DNA from: Methanosarcina mazei S-6
Lineage (GTDB): Archaea; Halobacteriota; Methanosarcinia; Methanosarcinales; Methanosarcinaceae
Direction: 5' to 3'
Assembly (NCBI RefSeq): GCF_000970205.1
Contig: NZ_CP009512.1
Location: forward strand, 496,001 to 560,000
Length of the DNA stretch: 64,000 nt
The notes beneath the pieces are model-generated. The model searched no databases, was not told the DNA's origin, and saw only the letters and a program-made list of their open reading frames with translations. Below are positions 42,771-53,980 of this stretch, in pieces (position 1 is the first letter of the stretch; each line of letters opens with the position of its first letter). The position numbers and the translations under genes were made by a program.

Positions 42771-42882
42771 CCTGGATTATAACTTTCCTGGGTTTTAATT
42801 TTCCTGGGTTTTAATTTTCCTGGGTTTTAATTTTCCTGGGTTTTAATTTTCCTGGGTTTTAATTTTCCTGGATTAGCTGTTA
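42771..42882. repeat. 16-bp tandem repeat, seven copies
   Basis: The unit CCTGGGTTTTAATTTT recurs every 16 bp from 42771 to about 42882, just after the CYTH gene. The middle copies are identical and the two outer ones read CCTGGATTA. Confidence 0.9.
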
Positions 42883-43019
42883 TCTTCATGCCCGCATTAT
42901 TACGGGCACGAAGACGAAAATCAAACTTTAACCTGTCTAAAGCCGGGTTTAAGCTTCTATGTTATTTTGATTTTACCTGATTATTTTAATTTTACCCGAT
43001 TCTAACTTTTTTTCAATCT

Positions 43020-45155
43020 TTACCTTATCCTGGAGCCCGGTTTAATCTCCTTATCCGGCATCAGGGCTGCCACAATTGCTCCGCCGTCATCGGCTGCAAG
43101 CATCATGCCGTTAGATTCAACTCCGCATAGTTTGGCGGGTTTCAGGTTAGCGAGCACGATTACGGATTTGCCTACAAGTTCTTCTGGAGTGTAATATGAA
43201 GCCATGCCTGCAACAAGCTGCCTGGGCTTTTCCTCTCCTATATCCACTTCAATCCTCAGGAGCTTTTTTGACTTTTTCACAGGTTCGGCGAGGAGTACTT
43301 TTCCTACCCTTATGTCAAGTTTTGCAAAGTCCTCGTAATCGATCACTGGAAGGGTTTCTACCTGTACTTTCTCTTCAACTTCTGCAACATCTACTGTTTT
43401 TTCGGATGCTTTTGATGCTTCAGAGGGTCCCATTCCTTCGGACTTTGAAGGCTCTTTTTCGCCTCCTTTTACTCCGTTTCTCTTTGCATTTGCGGCTGCT
43501 ACACGCTGGTTTGCAATCTCTTCCATCTCTCCTATCCTGTCATCTTCGAGCTTGGTAAAGAGGATTTCAGGTTTTGCAAGTTTTGTGCCTGCTTTCAGGG
43601 GCACAAGGGTCTCTTCATAAAGTGCGGCATGTATGTCGCTCTCCTGCCCTAGCCCTTTCCAGGCTTTCTCCATTGTCTGCGGGATAACGGGTTCAAATAT
43701 CAGGCTCAGGGCTTTTGCCAGGTGCAGGCAGTTATAGACGACCTGTCCGCATGCATCCCTGTCTTCTTTTATCAGTTTCCAGGGTTCATGGGACTGGAAA
43801 TAAGTGTTACCGAAAGATGCAAGAGCCATGGCAGAGTCCACTGCTTTCTTGAACTCGTACTCTTCCATTGCAGCTTTGACCTCTACGAGAGCTTTTTCTA
43901 TCTCTTTCCGGATTTCAGGCTCTACTTCACCTTCCGGGACTTCTCCGTAGTTCTTGAAAGCAAAGAGCATGGTCCTGTAAAGGAAGTTTCCGAGAACTGC
44001 AACCAGTTCGGCATTGATCTTTTCCTGAAGCACGCGCCAGGAGAAGTTCAGTTCCTTGGTGTGGGAGGTATAGCTTGCAAGGTAATACCTGAGAAGGTCG
44101 GGATGGAAGCCGTGGTCAAGATAATCTTCCCCAACCCAGACTACATAGCCTCTGGTTTTCGAGAACTTCCTGTCTTCGATTTTTACCATCCCTGAAGCTA
44201 CAACTGCTGTTGGCACGGAGTAATCTGCGCCTTTAAGCATGGCAGGCCAGAAGATGCAGTGGTGATAGGTTATGTCCCCTCCTATAAAGTGGACTATTTC
44301 CCCGTCTCCCTTCCAGAACTTTTCCCAGGAGTCTCCTGCCTGTGCAGCCCATTCCTCGGTAAAAGCGATATAACCTATCGGAGCGTCCACCCAGACATAA
44401 ACCACAAGGTCTTCGTGTCCCGGAAATTTAACTCCCCACTCAAGGTTCCGTGTAATGCACCAGTCCGTAAGCCCCTGCTTTACCCAGCCGCGTGCGTAGT
44501 TGATGGCATTTGTGGTCCCTCCGAGGTCTTTTGAGAGGTAATCCATCAGGTAGTCGCTGAACTCGGAAAGCTTGAAAAAGAAGTGTTCCTGCTGGCGGTA
44601 CTCTGCAGGGCCTCCGCAGATGGTACATACAGGGTTCTGAAGCTCCCCGGGCTCAAGATGTTTTCCGCAGCCCTGGTCGCATTCATCTCCTCTGGCAGTT
44701 TCTCCGCAGTGAGGGCAGGCTCCTTCTACATAACGGTCAGGAAGGAAGCGGTTGCATGCCGGACAGTAGGCGATTTCTATAATTTTCGGGTAGACATATC
44801 CTTTTTCAATCAGCCTGCTCACTATGTCGTGGGTCCGGTTGTGGTTTTCAGGGTCATCCGTTGTCCCGAAAGCATCAAAATAAATTCCAAGCTCCTTGAA
44901 AGTTTCGTCAAAGTGTTTGTGATATATTTCTACAAGTTCTGTTGGGGTAATTCCCAGTTCTTCGGCGTTTACGGCAATAGGGGTTCCATGGGTGTCCGAG
45001 CCACAAACAAAGGTTACTTCCCGCCCCTCTTTTTTCAGGGAACGGGCATAAATATCAGCGGGCACATAGGTCCGGAGATGCCCGATATGTGCCTTGCCAT
45101 TGGCATAGGGCAGGCCGCATGTGACAAGTACGGGTTTACTGGATGATTTTGACAT
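43020..45155 (-). CDS. metG: Methionyl-tRNA synthetase with C-terminal tRNA-binding domain
   Basis: 711 residues from ATG 45155, chosen because GGAGAT precedes it and the class I start ([22 protein letters not shown] motif) then follows. It has two zinc knuckles (CPAC...CPHC and CDQGC...CTIC), the anticodon-binding helices, the KMSKS-equivalent KFSKTRG, a Lys/Glu/Ser-rich hinge (about 590-640 of the long frame) and an EMAP-II/Arc1p-type OB domain at the end ([29 protein letters not shown]). The frame is open upstream to 45269 but that part is not protein-like. Confidence 0.96.
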   Translation of the reverse strand: MSKSSSKPVLVTCGLPYANGKAHIGHLRTYVPADIYARSLKKEGREVTFVCGSDTHGTPIAVNAEELGITPTELVEIYHKHFDETFKELGIYFDAFGTTDDPENHNRTHDIVSRLIEKGYVYPKIIEIAYCPACNRFLPDRYVEGACPHCGETARGDECDQGCGKHLEPGELQNPVCTICGGPAEYRQQEHFFFKLSEFSDYLMDYLSKDLGGTTNAINYARGWVKQGLTDWCITRNLEWGVKFPGHEDLVVYVWVDAPIGYIAFTEEWAAQAGDSWEKFWKGDGEIVHFIGGDITYHHCIFWPAMLKGADYSVPTAVVASGMVKIEDRKFSKTRGYVVWVGEDYLDHGFHPDLLRYYLASYTSHTKELNFSWRVLQEKINAELVAVLGNFLYRTMLFAFKNYGEVPEGEVEPEIRKEIEKALVEVKAAMEEYEFKKAVDSAMALASFGNTYFQSHEPWKLIKEDRDACGQVVYNCLHLAKALSLIFEPVIPQTMEKAWKGLGQESDIHAALYEETLVPLKAGTKLAKPEILFTKLEDDRIGEMEEIANQRVAAANAKRNGVKGGEKEPSKSEGMGPSEASKASEKTVDVAEVEEKVQVETLPVIDYEDFAKLDIRVGKVLLAEPVKKSKKLLRIEVDIGEEKPRQLVAGMASYYTPEELVGKSVIVLANLKPAKLCGVESNGMMLAADDGGAIVAALMPDKEIKPGSRIR

Positions 45156-45487
45156 TCTTATCTCCATATATTTTTCTAGATGTATCTCTTCTGGATGACT
45201 GCAATTCTGAAATATATTTCGCTTATCGTGGTTACAAGGGAACTTATTTGAGGGATAGTTGATTATCATATATAAAGAGGGGTGGAATTCAGAGAAACAT
45301 AAATACTTGCTCTGACAATTCAGACCTATTGGATTAATCTTTTTATTTGCGGGCTTTTTAAAAAATATACTTCTGGCAGTTCCTGTAACTGGAAATTTGC
45401 CTGCCCCTTAACTGGAGTTTTCAGCAGTGAAAAAGTACAGACCGGGGAAGTTAGAGAAACAAATCCAAAAAATACGGTCATGTCAAT
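45156..45487. other. Divergent promoter region of metG and sppA
   Basis: About 330 bp. TATATATA-like sequence at 45265-45280 suits metG. No repeat or RNA was recognised. I saw no T-box-like element. Confidence 0.45.
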
Positions 45488-46720
45488 ATGAATGATGAAA
45501 GTGTAAATTCAGATGGTGTGGATTCAAAAAACACGAGTCCTGAAGAGATGTCTGGAGACAGCCTGTCGGAAAATGATGTTTATAATAAAAAAGAAATTAC
45601 TGCTCATGATGGGGACATTTCGGAGAGTAAAATAAAAGAAAATTCCTCTGGTTCCTATTCCGCTTCTGAAACGCAGCAGGAGGCGGCAAAATCAGATGTT
45701 CAGGAACCTTCTCAGCCGGAACCTCATAATACTATTAAAAGTGAGCGTTTAAACATGAATTCAGGCTCTTCTCCTTCCCTGCCGAAAAAGAAACGCAGTG
45801 GGGCTTCTTATCTTATCTTATTGCTGGCTTTAATTGCTGTCATTGCGGTTAGTATAGCCGCTATTTTTTACGGGCTTGGTTTCGGAGGAAATATCGGGAG
45901 TTCCGATAAGATAGCGGTCATTTATGTGCAGGGTACCATGCTCACCGGAAATGTTCCTGCAGGGCTCGGCTATGCAACCTCGGAAGAAATTTGTCAAAAC
46001 ATTCACTCTGCTGTAGAGGATAATAACGTCAGGGCGATCGTACTCCGGGTAAACAGCGGTGGAGGCTCTCCTTCAGCCGCTCAGGAAATAGCAATAGAGA
46101 TAGAGAAAGCTCAGAAACAGGGAGTCCCTGTCATTGTTTCCATGGGGGACCTTGCAGCCAGCGCTGCGTACTATATCTCTGCCCCGGCAGATTACATATT
46201 TGCAAATCCTTCCACAAATACGGGGTCTATTGGAGTTATCTGGACCTTTGAAAATATGTCTGGCTTTTACCAGAATGAAGGCATAGATTATTATGTTTCG
46301 AAGTCCGGAGAGTTTAAAGATATGGGAGGGACCTGGAGAGGGTTGACCGACGAAGAAAAAGAATATGCTGATGAAGTTGTAATGGAGAGTTATGAAGAGT
46401 TTGTAACCCAGGTTGCCGAAGGGCGGAATATAAGCCGGAGTGAAGTAAAAAAACTTGCTGACGGGCGCATTTATACCGGATCAAGAGCAAAAGATCTCGG
46501 GCTTGTGGATGACTTTGGAAACCTCTATGATGCAATTGATAAGGCTGCGGAACTCGGAGGGGTGCAGGGTAAGCCAAAAGTTGTTTATATGAACAGGGCG
46601 ACCCTCTCAAGCTTGCTTCTGGGCTCGGAAACGGACAACTCAAGCGAGGGAGCAGGTCAATTCGTCAGTTATTTTGAGGAAAGTCCTTATGGGAAAGTCC
46701 TTGCGTGTTTGCGCAATTAA
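45488..46720 (+). CDS. sppA: Signal peptide peptidase SppA-type serine peptidase (S49)
   Basis: 410 residues. About 100 N-terminal residues are Ser/Glu/Asp-rich and disordered, followed by one membrane helix (SYLILLLALIAVIAVSIAAI, about 107-127) and the S49 domain outside the membrane. It shows IAVIYVQGTM, VNSGGGSP, the nucleophile Ser in GDLAASAAYYI and NTGSIGVI, with GRIYTGSRAKDLGLVD further on, as in single-domain bacterial and archaeal SppA. It degrades remnant signal peptides or membrane proteins. The long acidic N-terminus is unusual for the family. Confidence 0.9.
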   Translation: MNDESVNSDGVDSKNTSPEEMSGDSLSENDVYNKKEITAHDGDISESKIKENSSGSYSASETQQEAAKSDVQEPSQPEPHNTIKSERLNMNSGSSPSLPKKKRSGASYLILLLALIAVIAVSIAAIFYGLGFGGNIGSSDKIAVIYVQGTMLTGNVPAGLGYATSEEICQNIHSAVEDNNVRAIVLRVNSGGGSPSAAQEIAIEIEKAQKQGVPVIVSMGDLAASAAYYISAPADYIFANPSTNTGSIGVIWTFENMSGFYQNEGIDYYVSKSGEFKDMGGTWRGLTDEEKEYADEVVMESYEEFVTQVAEGRNISRSEVKKLADGRIYTGSRAKDLGLVDDFGNLYDAIDKAAELGGVQGKPKVVYMNRATLSSLLLGSETDNSSEGAGQFVSYFEESPYGKVLACLRN

Positions 46721-46817
46721 CGGATTTTCTGACTTTCCTTCTCCATTACTTATTTTTAGGATTTCAATTTCTTATGCAGGCTTGCAGCCTGAAAATAGTA
46801 AAATATATATTAGCTAA

Positions 46818-48110
<1,293 letters not shown>

Positions 48111-48321
48111 AGATAGTTTGAGCTTGCGGACTATTTCAAAAGACTCTTTCGCACAGCTGGCAGAACTATATTCCATAGTCGATGCCGTCTAAATTAAGTT
48201 AGAAATGAAAGAATATAGAGCGAGCCAAAAGCTGTGCGTGAAGGAATTTAATAATTGTGGAAGCGATTGCAGGCTCTATAATTTGATTTTTTTTCCAGTT
48301 GTTCGTTTTTTCTCCTGAGCT
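48111..48321. other. Convergent spacer after serS with TATAGAGC/GCTCTATA long-range complement
   Basis: TATAGAGC near 48213-48220 and GCTCTATA at 48273-48280 are complementary and followed by TTTGATTTTTTTTCC, a possible terminator for serS. An alternative frame through serS stays open to 48192 and is rejected as a gene. Confidence 0.4.
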
Positions 48322-50298
48322 TTACTCCTGATTTCCTGCGTTTCTTCTACAAATTTTATCAAAGAGAATAATATTGTTAAGCATAAGAGCCCCGCTCCAG
48401 CCGAGAGGGATTGCCCACGCCGACTTGCCTGTAGACTTATCCACCTGTTCAGGGAGAAGGCCCGTACTTGTAGCTCCGGCAAGAGCCCATCTGAGGCATT
48501 TTATTCCTTCCTCGGTCAGCTTTTTTGCCTCCTCAGCATACTGGTCCCCTGCTCCTTCCGGCAGGTCAAGGGCAAAAGCGAACATAGCTTCCGAGAGCCA
48601 GAGTGTTGTTACTATCCAGGGATTTCCGTCAATATAAGTGTCATTTTCGTAACGCTTGATTCCATAGCCATTATTGATGGGAATTGAAAGCTTCTTCTGG
48701 ATATTTTCTATAAGAAAAAGAATCATGTCCCTTTCTACAGGATCTTCAGGAGAGATCATTCTAAAAGGAATATAAGCTCCCAGAACACTTGCATCAAGGG
48801 TCTTGTCAAGCTTTTCGTGAATTATCCCTTTTGCAAAATAACCTTCCTGAAGCCAGAAACGATCAATTGTAGCCTGTTTTATGAAATCAGCCCTTTTTTT
48901 CCAGCGCCTTGCCATTCCGGACTCGCCGTTTTCTTCTGCAAGGTGAGAGGCACCCATAAGCCCTGCATAGATTGAAGCATTTGTGTAGGTGAAAATCCCG
49001 TAATATGTCTCCCACAGGTCCATGCAGCTTTCGTGCAGGCCGGATTTTGTCCTTTTCATAAGGTATTCAGCAGCCCTGAGGACTGAGACCCATACTTCTT
49101 CCAGAAACTCTACCTTTTTAAGCCCTTCAAGAATCCTGTAATAAACGTCCATGGCATGAAGTGTGGCTCCGGTCTCATCTATCTGGGTCGAGTAGTCAAA
49201 ATTTCCCCAGGAAGGGGCTATGTCCCCATTGAGCCAGTATCTCTGGAACCAGGAACCATCAGGCAGCTGCGTCCTGATGCACCATTTAAAAAACCTGTCA
49301 CAATAATCAGGATATCCGGAATGTTTGAGGGCAAGAACCAGTTCCGAGGTGTCTCTGTTCCAGCAAAAACCATATCCTCCGCATTTTTCAAAATTTGAAT
49401 CAAATTCCGGAGCGGCTACAAAAGACCCGTTTACACGGTCGTTCAGGAGGTAAAGCATGAGAAGAGACCTGTTGTAAGCATTGAAAAGCTCCTGGCGCAG
49501 GTTATTGTGTCCTTCTATTCCGGGCATTTTGAGTACATGCTTTTTCGATAGCCACATCACCCAGTATTCCCGTGTCTTTTCAAAGATGTGTTCCAGAGGC
49601 AGTTTGGACAGCTCTCGCATCCTTTTGTACAGGAGGCTTCGGGAAGATGCGGCTCCTATAAAGATGACAAATTCGTTTGCCCCATCAGCTTCCAGCTCGA
49701 GGTCCCAGCCCGCAGCATTGTTGATGTTTCCTATATCTTCTTTATTTCTCTGGAGTTTCCCGTCTTCCATATCATACTTGGAATTTGTCCACCAGATGGT
49801 GTCCATCGCCTTTCCGACCTGCCACTCCGTAAACTCAGGAAGGGCATAGATCCCGATGTAATAATCCTGCCAGTACTGGGCAAGAAGTCTGGCTTCTGAA
49901 TCACAGAAAGCCGAATTTTTTTTGGAAGTTTCCCCCACATTCAGGTTCGAGTAATAGAAGAATTTTCCGGAAATTTTTTGCTGGGACTGTACTTTGAACC
50001 TGCGGATAAGGACCGGGACTTCAGGGTGTACAAGGTCAAGAATAGAGATTCTTATCCCGGAATCATGGTAAAGTTTTGTTGATACTATATTGGTATCTTC
50101 TATGTAGTTCTGAATCGAGTGCCATTCGTTATCGTTTGTCCAGAGAAGTCTTTCTCCTGTGTGAATGCAGGCAAGGGATTCTTCTACGTGCTGGGCATGG
50201 TCTCTGCGGGGATAAAATAAGCCAAGGATTTCTCCTTTTCTTCCCATTGTCACAAGAAGCTCGTCATTCCCCAGAATGACATTCGGTTGTCTGATCAC
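48322..50298 (-). CDS. Glycoside hydrolase family 15 (glucoamylase-like)
   Basis: 658 residues. An N-terminal beta-sandwich (about 1-250) is followed by an alpha/alpha barrel with GYGFCWNRDTSEL (about 308-320), QLPDGSWFQRYWLNG and QIDETGA (372-378), where Glu375 is the likely general acid. It releases glucose from alpha-glucans or trehalose-like substrates inside the cell (no signal peptide). The start GTG overlaps the stop of the V4R gene by four bases, so it is the last gene of a glucan operon with two GH57 proteins. Confidence 0.9.
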   Translation of the reverse strand: MIRQPNVILGNDELLVTMGRKGEILGLFYPRRDHAQHVEESLACIHTGERLLWTNDNEWHSIQNYIEDTNIVSTKLYHDSGIRISILDLVHPEVPVLIRRFKVQSQQKISGKFFYYSNLNVGETSKKNSAFCDSEARLLAQYWQDYYIGIYALPEFTEWQVGKAMDTIWWTNSKYDMEDGKLQRNKEDIGNINNAAGWDLELEADGANEFVIFIGAASSRSLLYKRMRELSKLPLEHIFEKTREYWVMWLSKKHVLKMPGIEGHNNLRQELFNAYNRSLLMLYLLNDRVNGSFVAAPEFDSNFEKCGGYGFCWNRDTSELVLALKHSGYPDYCDRFFKWCIRTQLPDGSWFQRYWLNGDIAPSWGNFDYSTQIDETGATLHAMDVYYRILEGLKKVEFLEEVWVSVLRAAEYLMKRTKSGLHESCMDLWETYYGIFTYTNASIYAGLMGASHLAEENGESGMARRWKKRADFIKQATIDRFWLQEGYFAKGIIHEKLDKTLDASVLGAYIPFRMISPEDPVERDMILFLIENIQKKLSIPINNGYGIKRYENDTYIDGNPWIVTTLWLSEAMFAFALDLPEGAGDQYAEEAKKLTEEGIKCLRWALAGATSTGLLPEQVDKSTGKSAWAIPLGWSGALMLNNIILFDKICRRNAGNQE

Positions 50299-51101
50299 TT
50301 AATCTCCCCTCTGAGCTGGTTTTGCTGATCCGGGCTGGTAGGAGCCAGTGAAATTATATGTTCGCAGACATTCTTCCCGGTGGCTTTACAGCTGACTTCC
50401 CTCACACTGATGTTCTTTCCGAAATACTCGGTCAGGTAGCCAGCAAAATAACCGCTCATGAATGCACAGACTGGCTGGTCCGAGCCTCCGTAAACGTCAG
50501 CTATAAATGAATCCTTTACAATGATTTTTCCTTCACACGTCTCTGGGTTGCAGTCAATTTCCAGGATCCCCCAGCCAACAGCTCTGTAAAGTTCTGCAAG
50601 CATGCTTGCAAAGTTACTATCATTAATTGGCATAATACTCTTAAAATATTTTGCTGCATGGCCTCCTCCGCGCAGTCCTGAGAGTGTAAGAAGCCCTTCA
50701 GCGTGTGGAACACTCTGATTAAGTATCTTAATAATGTCTACTATAGTGAGCGCCCTTGCCATAACTCCCCTGACCCCTATAACGTTCAGAGGGAAGTCAA
50801 CGGAGTAAATCATCCCGAATTCCGAAATCCCGTGTTCCACCATACTTACAGCTTCCAGACCTTCGATTTTCCGGGCAAGCTCCCCAATATCCACATCTTT
50901 CTTAAGCTCCGTAAATACTGAGTACTCTCCAATGTGCTGCGTAATATTGTCAATATGCCCGAACTTGATGTATGCATTTTCTTTTTCAAGAAAATCGGTT
51001 ATTGCGGATAAAGAACCGGGCCCTTTAGAATAAGTAATCTTGAACCATACTATTCGCGAATCTTCATTGAATCCTGCAAACATGCATAAGTCCCTGACCA
51101 T
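50295..51101 (-). CDS. V4R-domain protein with N-terminal ACT-like domain
   Basis: 268 residues from ATG 51101 (GGGAG eight bases upstream). The N-terminal part (WFKITYSKGPGSLSAITDFL, SVFTEL) looks like an ACT-type ligand domain. The C-terminal part is a V4R (4-vinyl reductase) domain: LAELYRAVGWGILEID, CEGKIIVKDSF and CKATGKNVCEHIIS, with the conserved cysteines. V4R domains bind small hydrophobic ligands or metals and are common in methanogens as sensors. The position between two glucan hydrolases (50 bp from GH57, four-base overlap with GH15) suggests a sensor or regulator of glycogen breakdown. That is inference. Confidence 0.78.
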   Translation of the reverse strand: MVRDLCMFAGFNEDSRIVWFKITYSKGPGSLSAITDFLEKENAYIKFGHIDNITQHIGEYSVFTELKKDVDIGELARKIEGLEAVSMVEHGISEFGMIYSVDFPLNVIGVRGVMARALTIVDIIKILNQSVPHAEGLLTLSGLRGGGHAAKYFKSIMPINDSNFASMLAELYRAVGWGILEIDCNPETCEGKIIVKDSFIADVYGGSDQPVCAFMSGYFAGYLTEYFGKNISVREVSCKATGKNVCEHIISLAPTSPDQQNQLRGEIK

Positions 51102-51151
51102 ATGACAAACTCCCATTGATGTGTATGAATATTTTGTAAATGTATATTTCC

Positions 51152-52348
51152 TTAAGGCATTTTGCTGAGTTTTTTGAATACCTGAGCCTTAAAGTCAATG
51201 AGTACAGCCATGAAATTGACTGCTGCCTCGAAAGGTGTGGAATGGACGCTAAAATAAGAATGTACGTCCCCGTCTCCGAGCCATTTGGTGCACATGTAGT
51301 AATAGTGGTCCGAAGTCAGCAGGTGCTTCCATATACGCAGGATTTCGGGGTCTTCTGTCTTTTTCACAAAAGGTTCGAGCAGCCTTATTTCTTCAAAGCA
51401 GCGCCGCTGCATGTCGTTCCCTAGCCATGCGCTGGTGTCGCGTTCCATATCCGCCCAGGAAATCGTTGAAAAGTCTCCAACATCGATTTCGGCTACAGGT
51501 AAGTATTTTTCAGTAAGCTCTACAGGAGTACTGAATTCAAGGCCGTTTTTAAGGACTTCTGCAGGCAGCTTTTCCACAAAATCAAAAATTCCTGTCTCTC
51601 TCCACTGGTGTTCTCCAAAGGTCTCGTAGTCCATAAAGATATTGATGCAATCTTCCTTAACTCCTGAAGCCCATGAAGCCCATTTTTCCGCGGTCAGAGG
51701 GTATCCTTCCCACCACCGTGCAGAGAAACGGTATCCTATATCGTCGCTCAGTTTGTAGTTTCTGAAAAGAATGGGTAACCCTGAATCTTTTGCTTTATAA
51801 AGCACGTTAGGAGACCTTCCCTCAAGCATATGGTCCGCTCCTTCCGTAAGAATTGCCTTATAACCCAGATCGGAAACGATTTTTGCTATGCTGTTATTGT
51901 AGAGAAGTTCTGTGTTTCTAAATATTTGAGGTTTAACTCCGAGGAGATCGGAAACCATTTCCCTGTGTTCTTTTACTTCTTCGATAAATTCTGTTTTGTC
52001 TTCAAAAAGGCTTGAGAGGGAATGGTAAAACGTTTCTTCCAGAATCTCCACAGCCCCCGTTTCCGCAAGCTGCCTGAAACTTTCCAGCACTTCTCCCCCC
52101 CAGAGTTCACACTGTTCAAGCAGGGTTCCGGTAATTGATAGGGAAAACTTGAATTCCCCTTTATGCTCATCAATGGACTCCAGAAGAGTTCTGTTTGCAG
52201 GGATATAACATTTCCGGGCTACTCTTTCAAAAATCTCCCTGTTGCTCCTTTCGTCAAAGTAGCGGAAAAAGCCAGGTCTGTCATCGGGCCAGAACCTGCG
52301 CAGCCTGAACGGTTGATGGACCTGAAAGTACATGCATAGTGAGGTCAT
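51152..52348 (-). CDS. Glycoside hydrolase family 57, catalytic-type
   Basis: 398 residues with the GH57 landmarks: CMYFQVHQPFRLR (motif 1 HQP), YHSLSSLF, the nucleophile Glu147 in FRNTELLY, WEGYPL, and the general acid Asp240 in FMDYETFGEHQ. GH57 members are alpha-amylases, amylopullulanases or branching enzymes. Length and motifs fit a maltogenic or alpha-amylase type. There is no signal peptide, so it acts on internal glycogen. It overlaps the paralogous upstream gene by four bases. Confidence 0.9.
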   Translation of the reverse strand: MTSLCMYFQVHQPFRLRRFWPDDRPGFFRYFDERSNREIFERVARKCYIPANRTLLESIDEHKGEFKFSLSITGTLLEQCELWGGEVLESFRQLAETGAVEILEETFYHSLSSLFEDKTEFIEEVKEHREMVSDLLGVKPQIFRNTELLYNNSIAKIVSDLGYKAILTEGADHMLEGRSPNVLYKAKDSGLPILFRNYKLSDDIGYRFSARWWEGYPLTAEKWASWASGVKEDCINIFMDYETFGEHQWRETGIFDFVEKLPAEVLKNGLEFSTPVELTEKYLPVAEIDVGDFSTISWADMERDTSAWLGNDMQRRCFEEIRLLEPFVKKTEDPEILRIWKHLLTSDHYYYMCTKWLGDGDVHSYFSVHSTPFEAAVNFMAVLIDFKAQVFKKLSKMP

Positions 52349-53481
52349 GCGCTTTCCTCCAGAACAGCTCTTCTCAGGTCCGAAAGAATGGAATAATAGT
52401 TCACAGCCCTTTCATGGCCTTCCCGTGAGTTTCCGGGTCCCATTGAAAAAAGGATTTCGCTTTGCTGGAGGTAGCCAAATATCTGTTTGAGCCTACCGTA
52501 GTTCTTTTTTCCTTTAATTTCTGAAAGTTCTTCCCCTACCCTTACAAGCTCCCTCAGGTAAAGCTGCTGAGCATGGTTTCCGACGGCATTGTGCATTCCA
52601 TAACGGATTGTCTGTTCTGTCCCCAGAGTCGGAAGCCTTAAAGGGCTGAACCTGCTTACGGCTTCAGAAGGTGTGATCATCTCAATGCCCCGGCTTTTAA
52701 GGGCTTCCGGAAAAGCCCTTATAAAATCAGCTATCATGCTCTTGTTCCTGTGGTGAAGGCAGAGGCTCGTATTGTTCAAATAAAGGGTCAGGACATCTCC
52801 TTCAATTCCTGCAATCCAGTCTGCGAATTTGTCAGGGATAAGAGGATATCCTTCCCAGCTTTTCTCCGAAAAGCGCAGTTCCAGGTCTTCGCTCAGGTTT
52901 ATGTGTCTTAGAAGAATGGGAAGCTGGCTTTCAAAGACGCGGACAGGGTCGTATCCGTCCAGAATATTTCTTGACCCTTCGGCAATAAGACATTTGAAGC
53001 CCATCTCGCCAAGTATGTCGCCTGCTCTCTGAGTGTACAGGAGTTCGGTGTTTACGAAAGTCTCAGGGCTTACTCCCAAAAGCTCCTTCATCATTTCCCT
53101 GTATATTGTTACTTCTTCCCTGAACCAGGAAAGGTCGGGATAAAGGGCACTCAGGGAATGGTAGTTGCAGCTCCCTGTAAACTCTACTCTCCTGCTTTCT
53201 GCAAGTTCCCTGAAAGATTCAAGCATCTCAGGGTCCCATCTGCACTGTTCAAGGAAAGGACCTGAAAGATCAAAAGCATAACTTCCCCCTCTTTCAATTG
53301 ATTCTATAAAAAGATCATTAAGGCGTAAAAACTCTCTACCTGCTTTTAGAAGCCTTGAAAATATCTGGTTCCGGTCAAAATACCTGTCCATCTCAGGCAC
53401 TCCGGTAAAACCCTCTACAGGCCAGTACCATTTCGGGCTGTAAGGAAGATGCACTCCCACACACATGCAAACGGCTTTCAT
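52345..53481 (-). CDS. GH57 paralogue lacking the general acid
   Basis: 378 residues, clearly homologous to the next gene: GVHLPYSPKW, NYHSLSALYPD, FVNTELLYT with Glu146 kept, and WEGYPLIPDKF. The motif that holds the general acid is changed from MDYETFGEHQ to LNNTSLCLHH, so the Asp is Asn236 and the GEH is lost. Motif 1 HQP is HLP. It is therefore probably not an active hydrolase alone. A partner, regulatory or glycan-binding role next to the intact paralogue is plausible. It is the first gene of the four-gene operon. Confidence 0.85.
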   Translation of the reverse strand: MKAVCMCVGVHLPYSPKWYWPVEGFTGVPEMDRYFDRNQIFSRLLKAGREFLRLNDLFIESIERGGSYAFDLSGPFLEQCRWDPEMLESFRELAESRRVEFTGSCNYHSLSALYPDLSWFREEVTIYREMMKELLGVSPETFVNTELLYTQRAGDILGEMGFKCLIAEGSRNILDGYDPVRVFESQLPILLRHINLSEDLELRFSEKSWEGYPLIPDKFADWIAGIEGDVLTLYLNNTSLCLHHRNKSMIADFIRAFPEALKSRGIEMITPSEAVSRFSPLRLPTLGTEQTIRYGMHNAVGNHAQQLYLRELVRVGEELSEIKGKKNYGRLKQIFGYLQQSEILFSMGPGNSREGHERAVNYYSILSDLRRAVLEESA

Positions 53482-53971
53482 AACAAAATACTCTTGTGCG
53501 GAAACCTACTAAAAACTATTGTTTTTTTATTCTCTAGCCTGTAGCTGAATTATTGATTCTCTTAAAAAGTCCGGTTTTTATTACTCGCTATACCTGTCCC
53601 GGAGTCCGGAAAAGACGTCTTCTGTTTTCTTTCCTGCGCCGCTCTGGACCGGTACCGGTGAGTTCTGTGAGAAAAACAATAACCCATAAACTGCAACCAT
53701 GGAAGATAAAAGGAAAATCTGCTGAAAATGCTGCGTACTGAGAGAGTACATTTCTCAGTCTCAAAAACCGGTTTCCAATCAGTAGATATGAAGAAACAAA
53801 AGATGTAACAGAATTAACAGAACAAAAGATGTGACCGAAAACAGAACAAAAGATGTGACCGAAAACAGAACAAAAGATATGACAAAATAAAAAATATATT
53901 GAATTAAAAGATGCCCTTCAGGCTGATAAGAACACTTAACTGAAAAGAAAAAAGAAATGGGATGAGGTTAA
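53482..53971. other. Intergenic region between the glucan operon and purL
   Basis: About 490 bp. It includes the GH57 promoter side, a 24-26-bp tandem repeat (53795-53886) and the purL terminator. The frame 53553-53741 is not gene-like. Confidence 0.5.
53795..53886. repeat. 24-bp tandem repeat, about four copies
   Basis: AACAAAAGATGTGACCGAAAACAG-like units start at 53795, 53821, 53845 and 53869 (spacings 26, 24, 24). Confidence 0.85.
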
Positions 53972-53980
53972 TCATCCCAT
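53947..53980 (-). terminator. purL terminator overlapping the stop codon
   Basis: ATGGGATGA and TCATCCCAT form a perfect 9-bp stem with a 6-base loop. The purL stop codon lies inside the stem, and TTCTTTTTTC follows on the minus strand. Confidence 0.65.

Noticed and set aside
45156-45269. Longer methionyl-tRNA synthetase start at 45269
   Set aside because: The extra 38 residues are not conserved in character. A good GGAGAT site precedes the ATG at 45155, next to the HIGH region.
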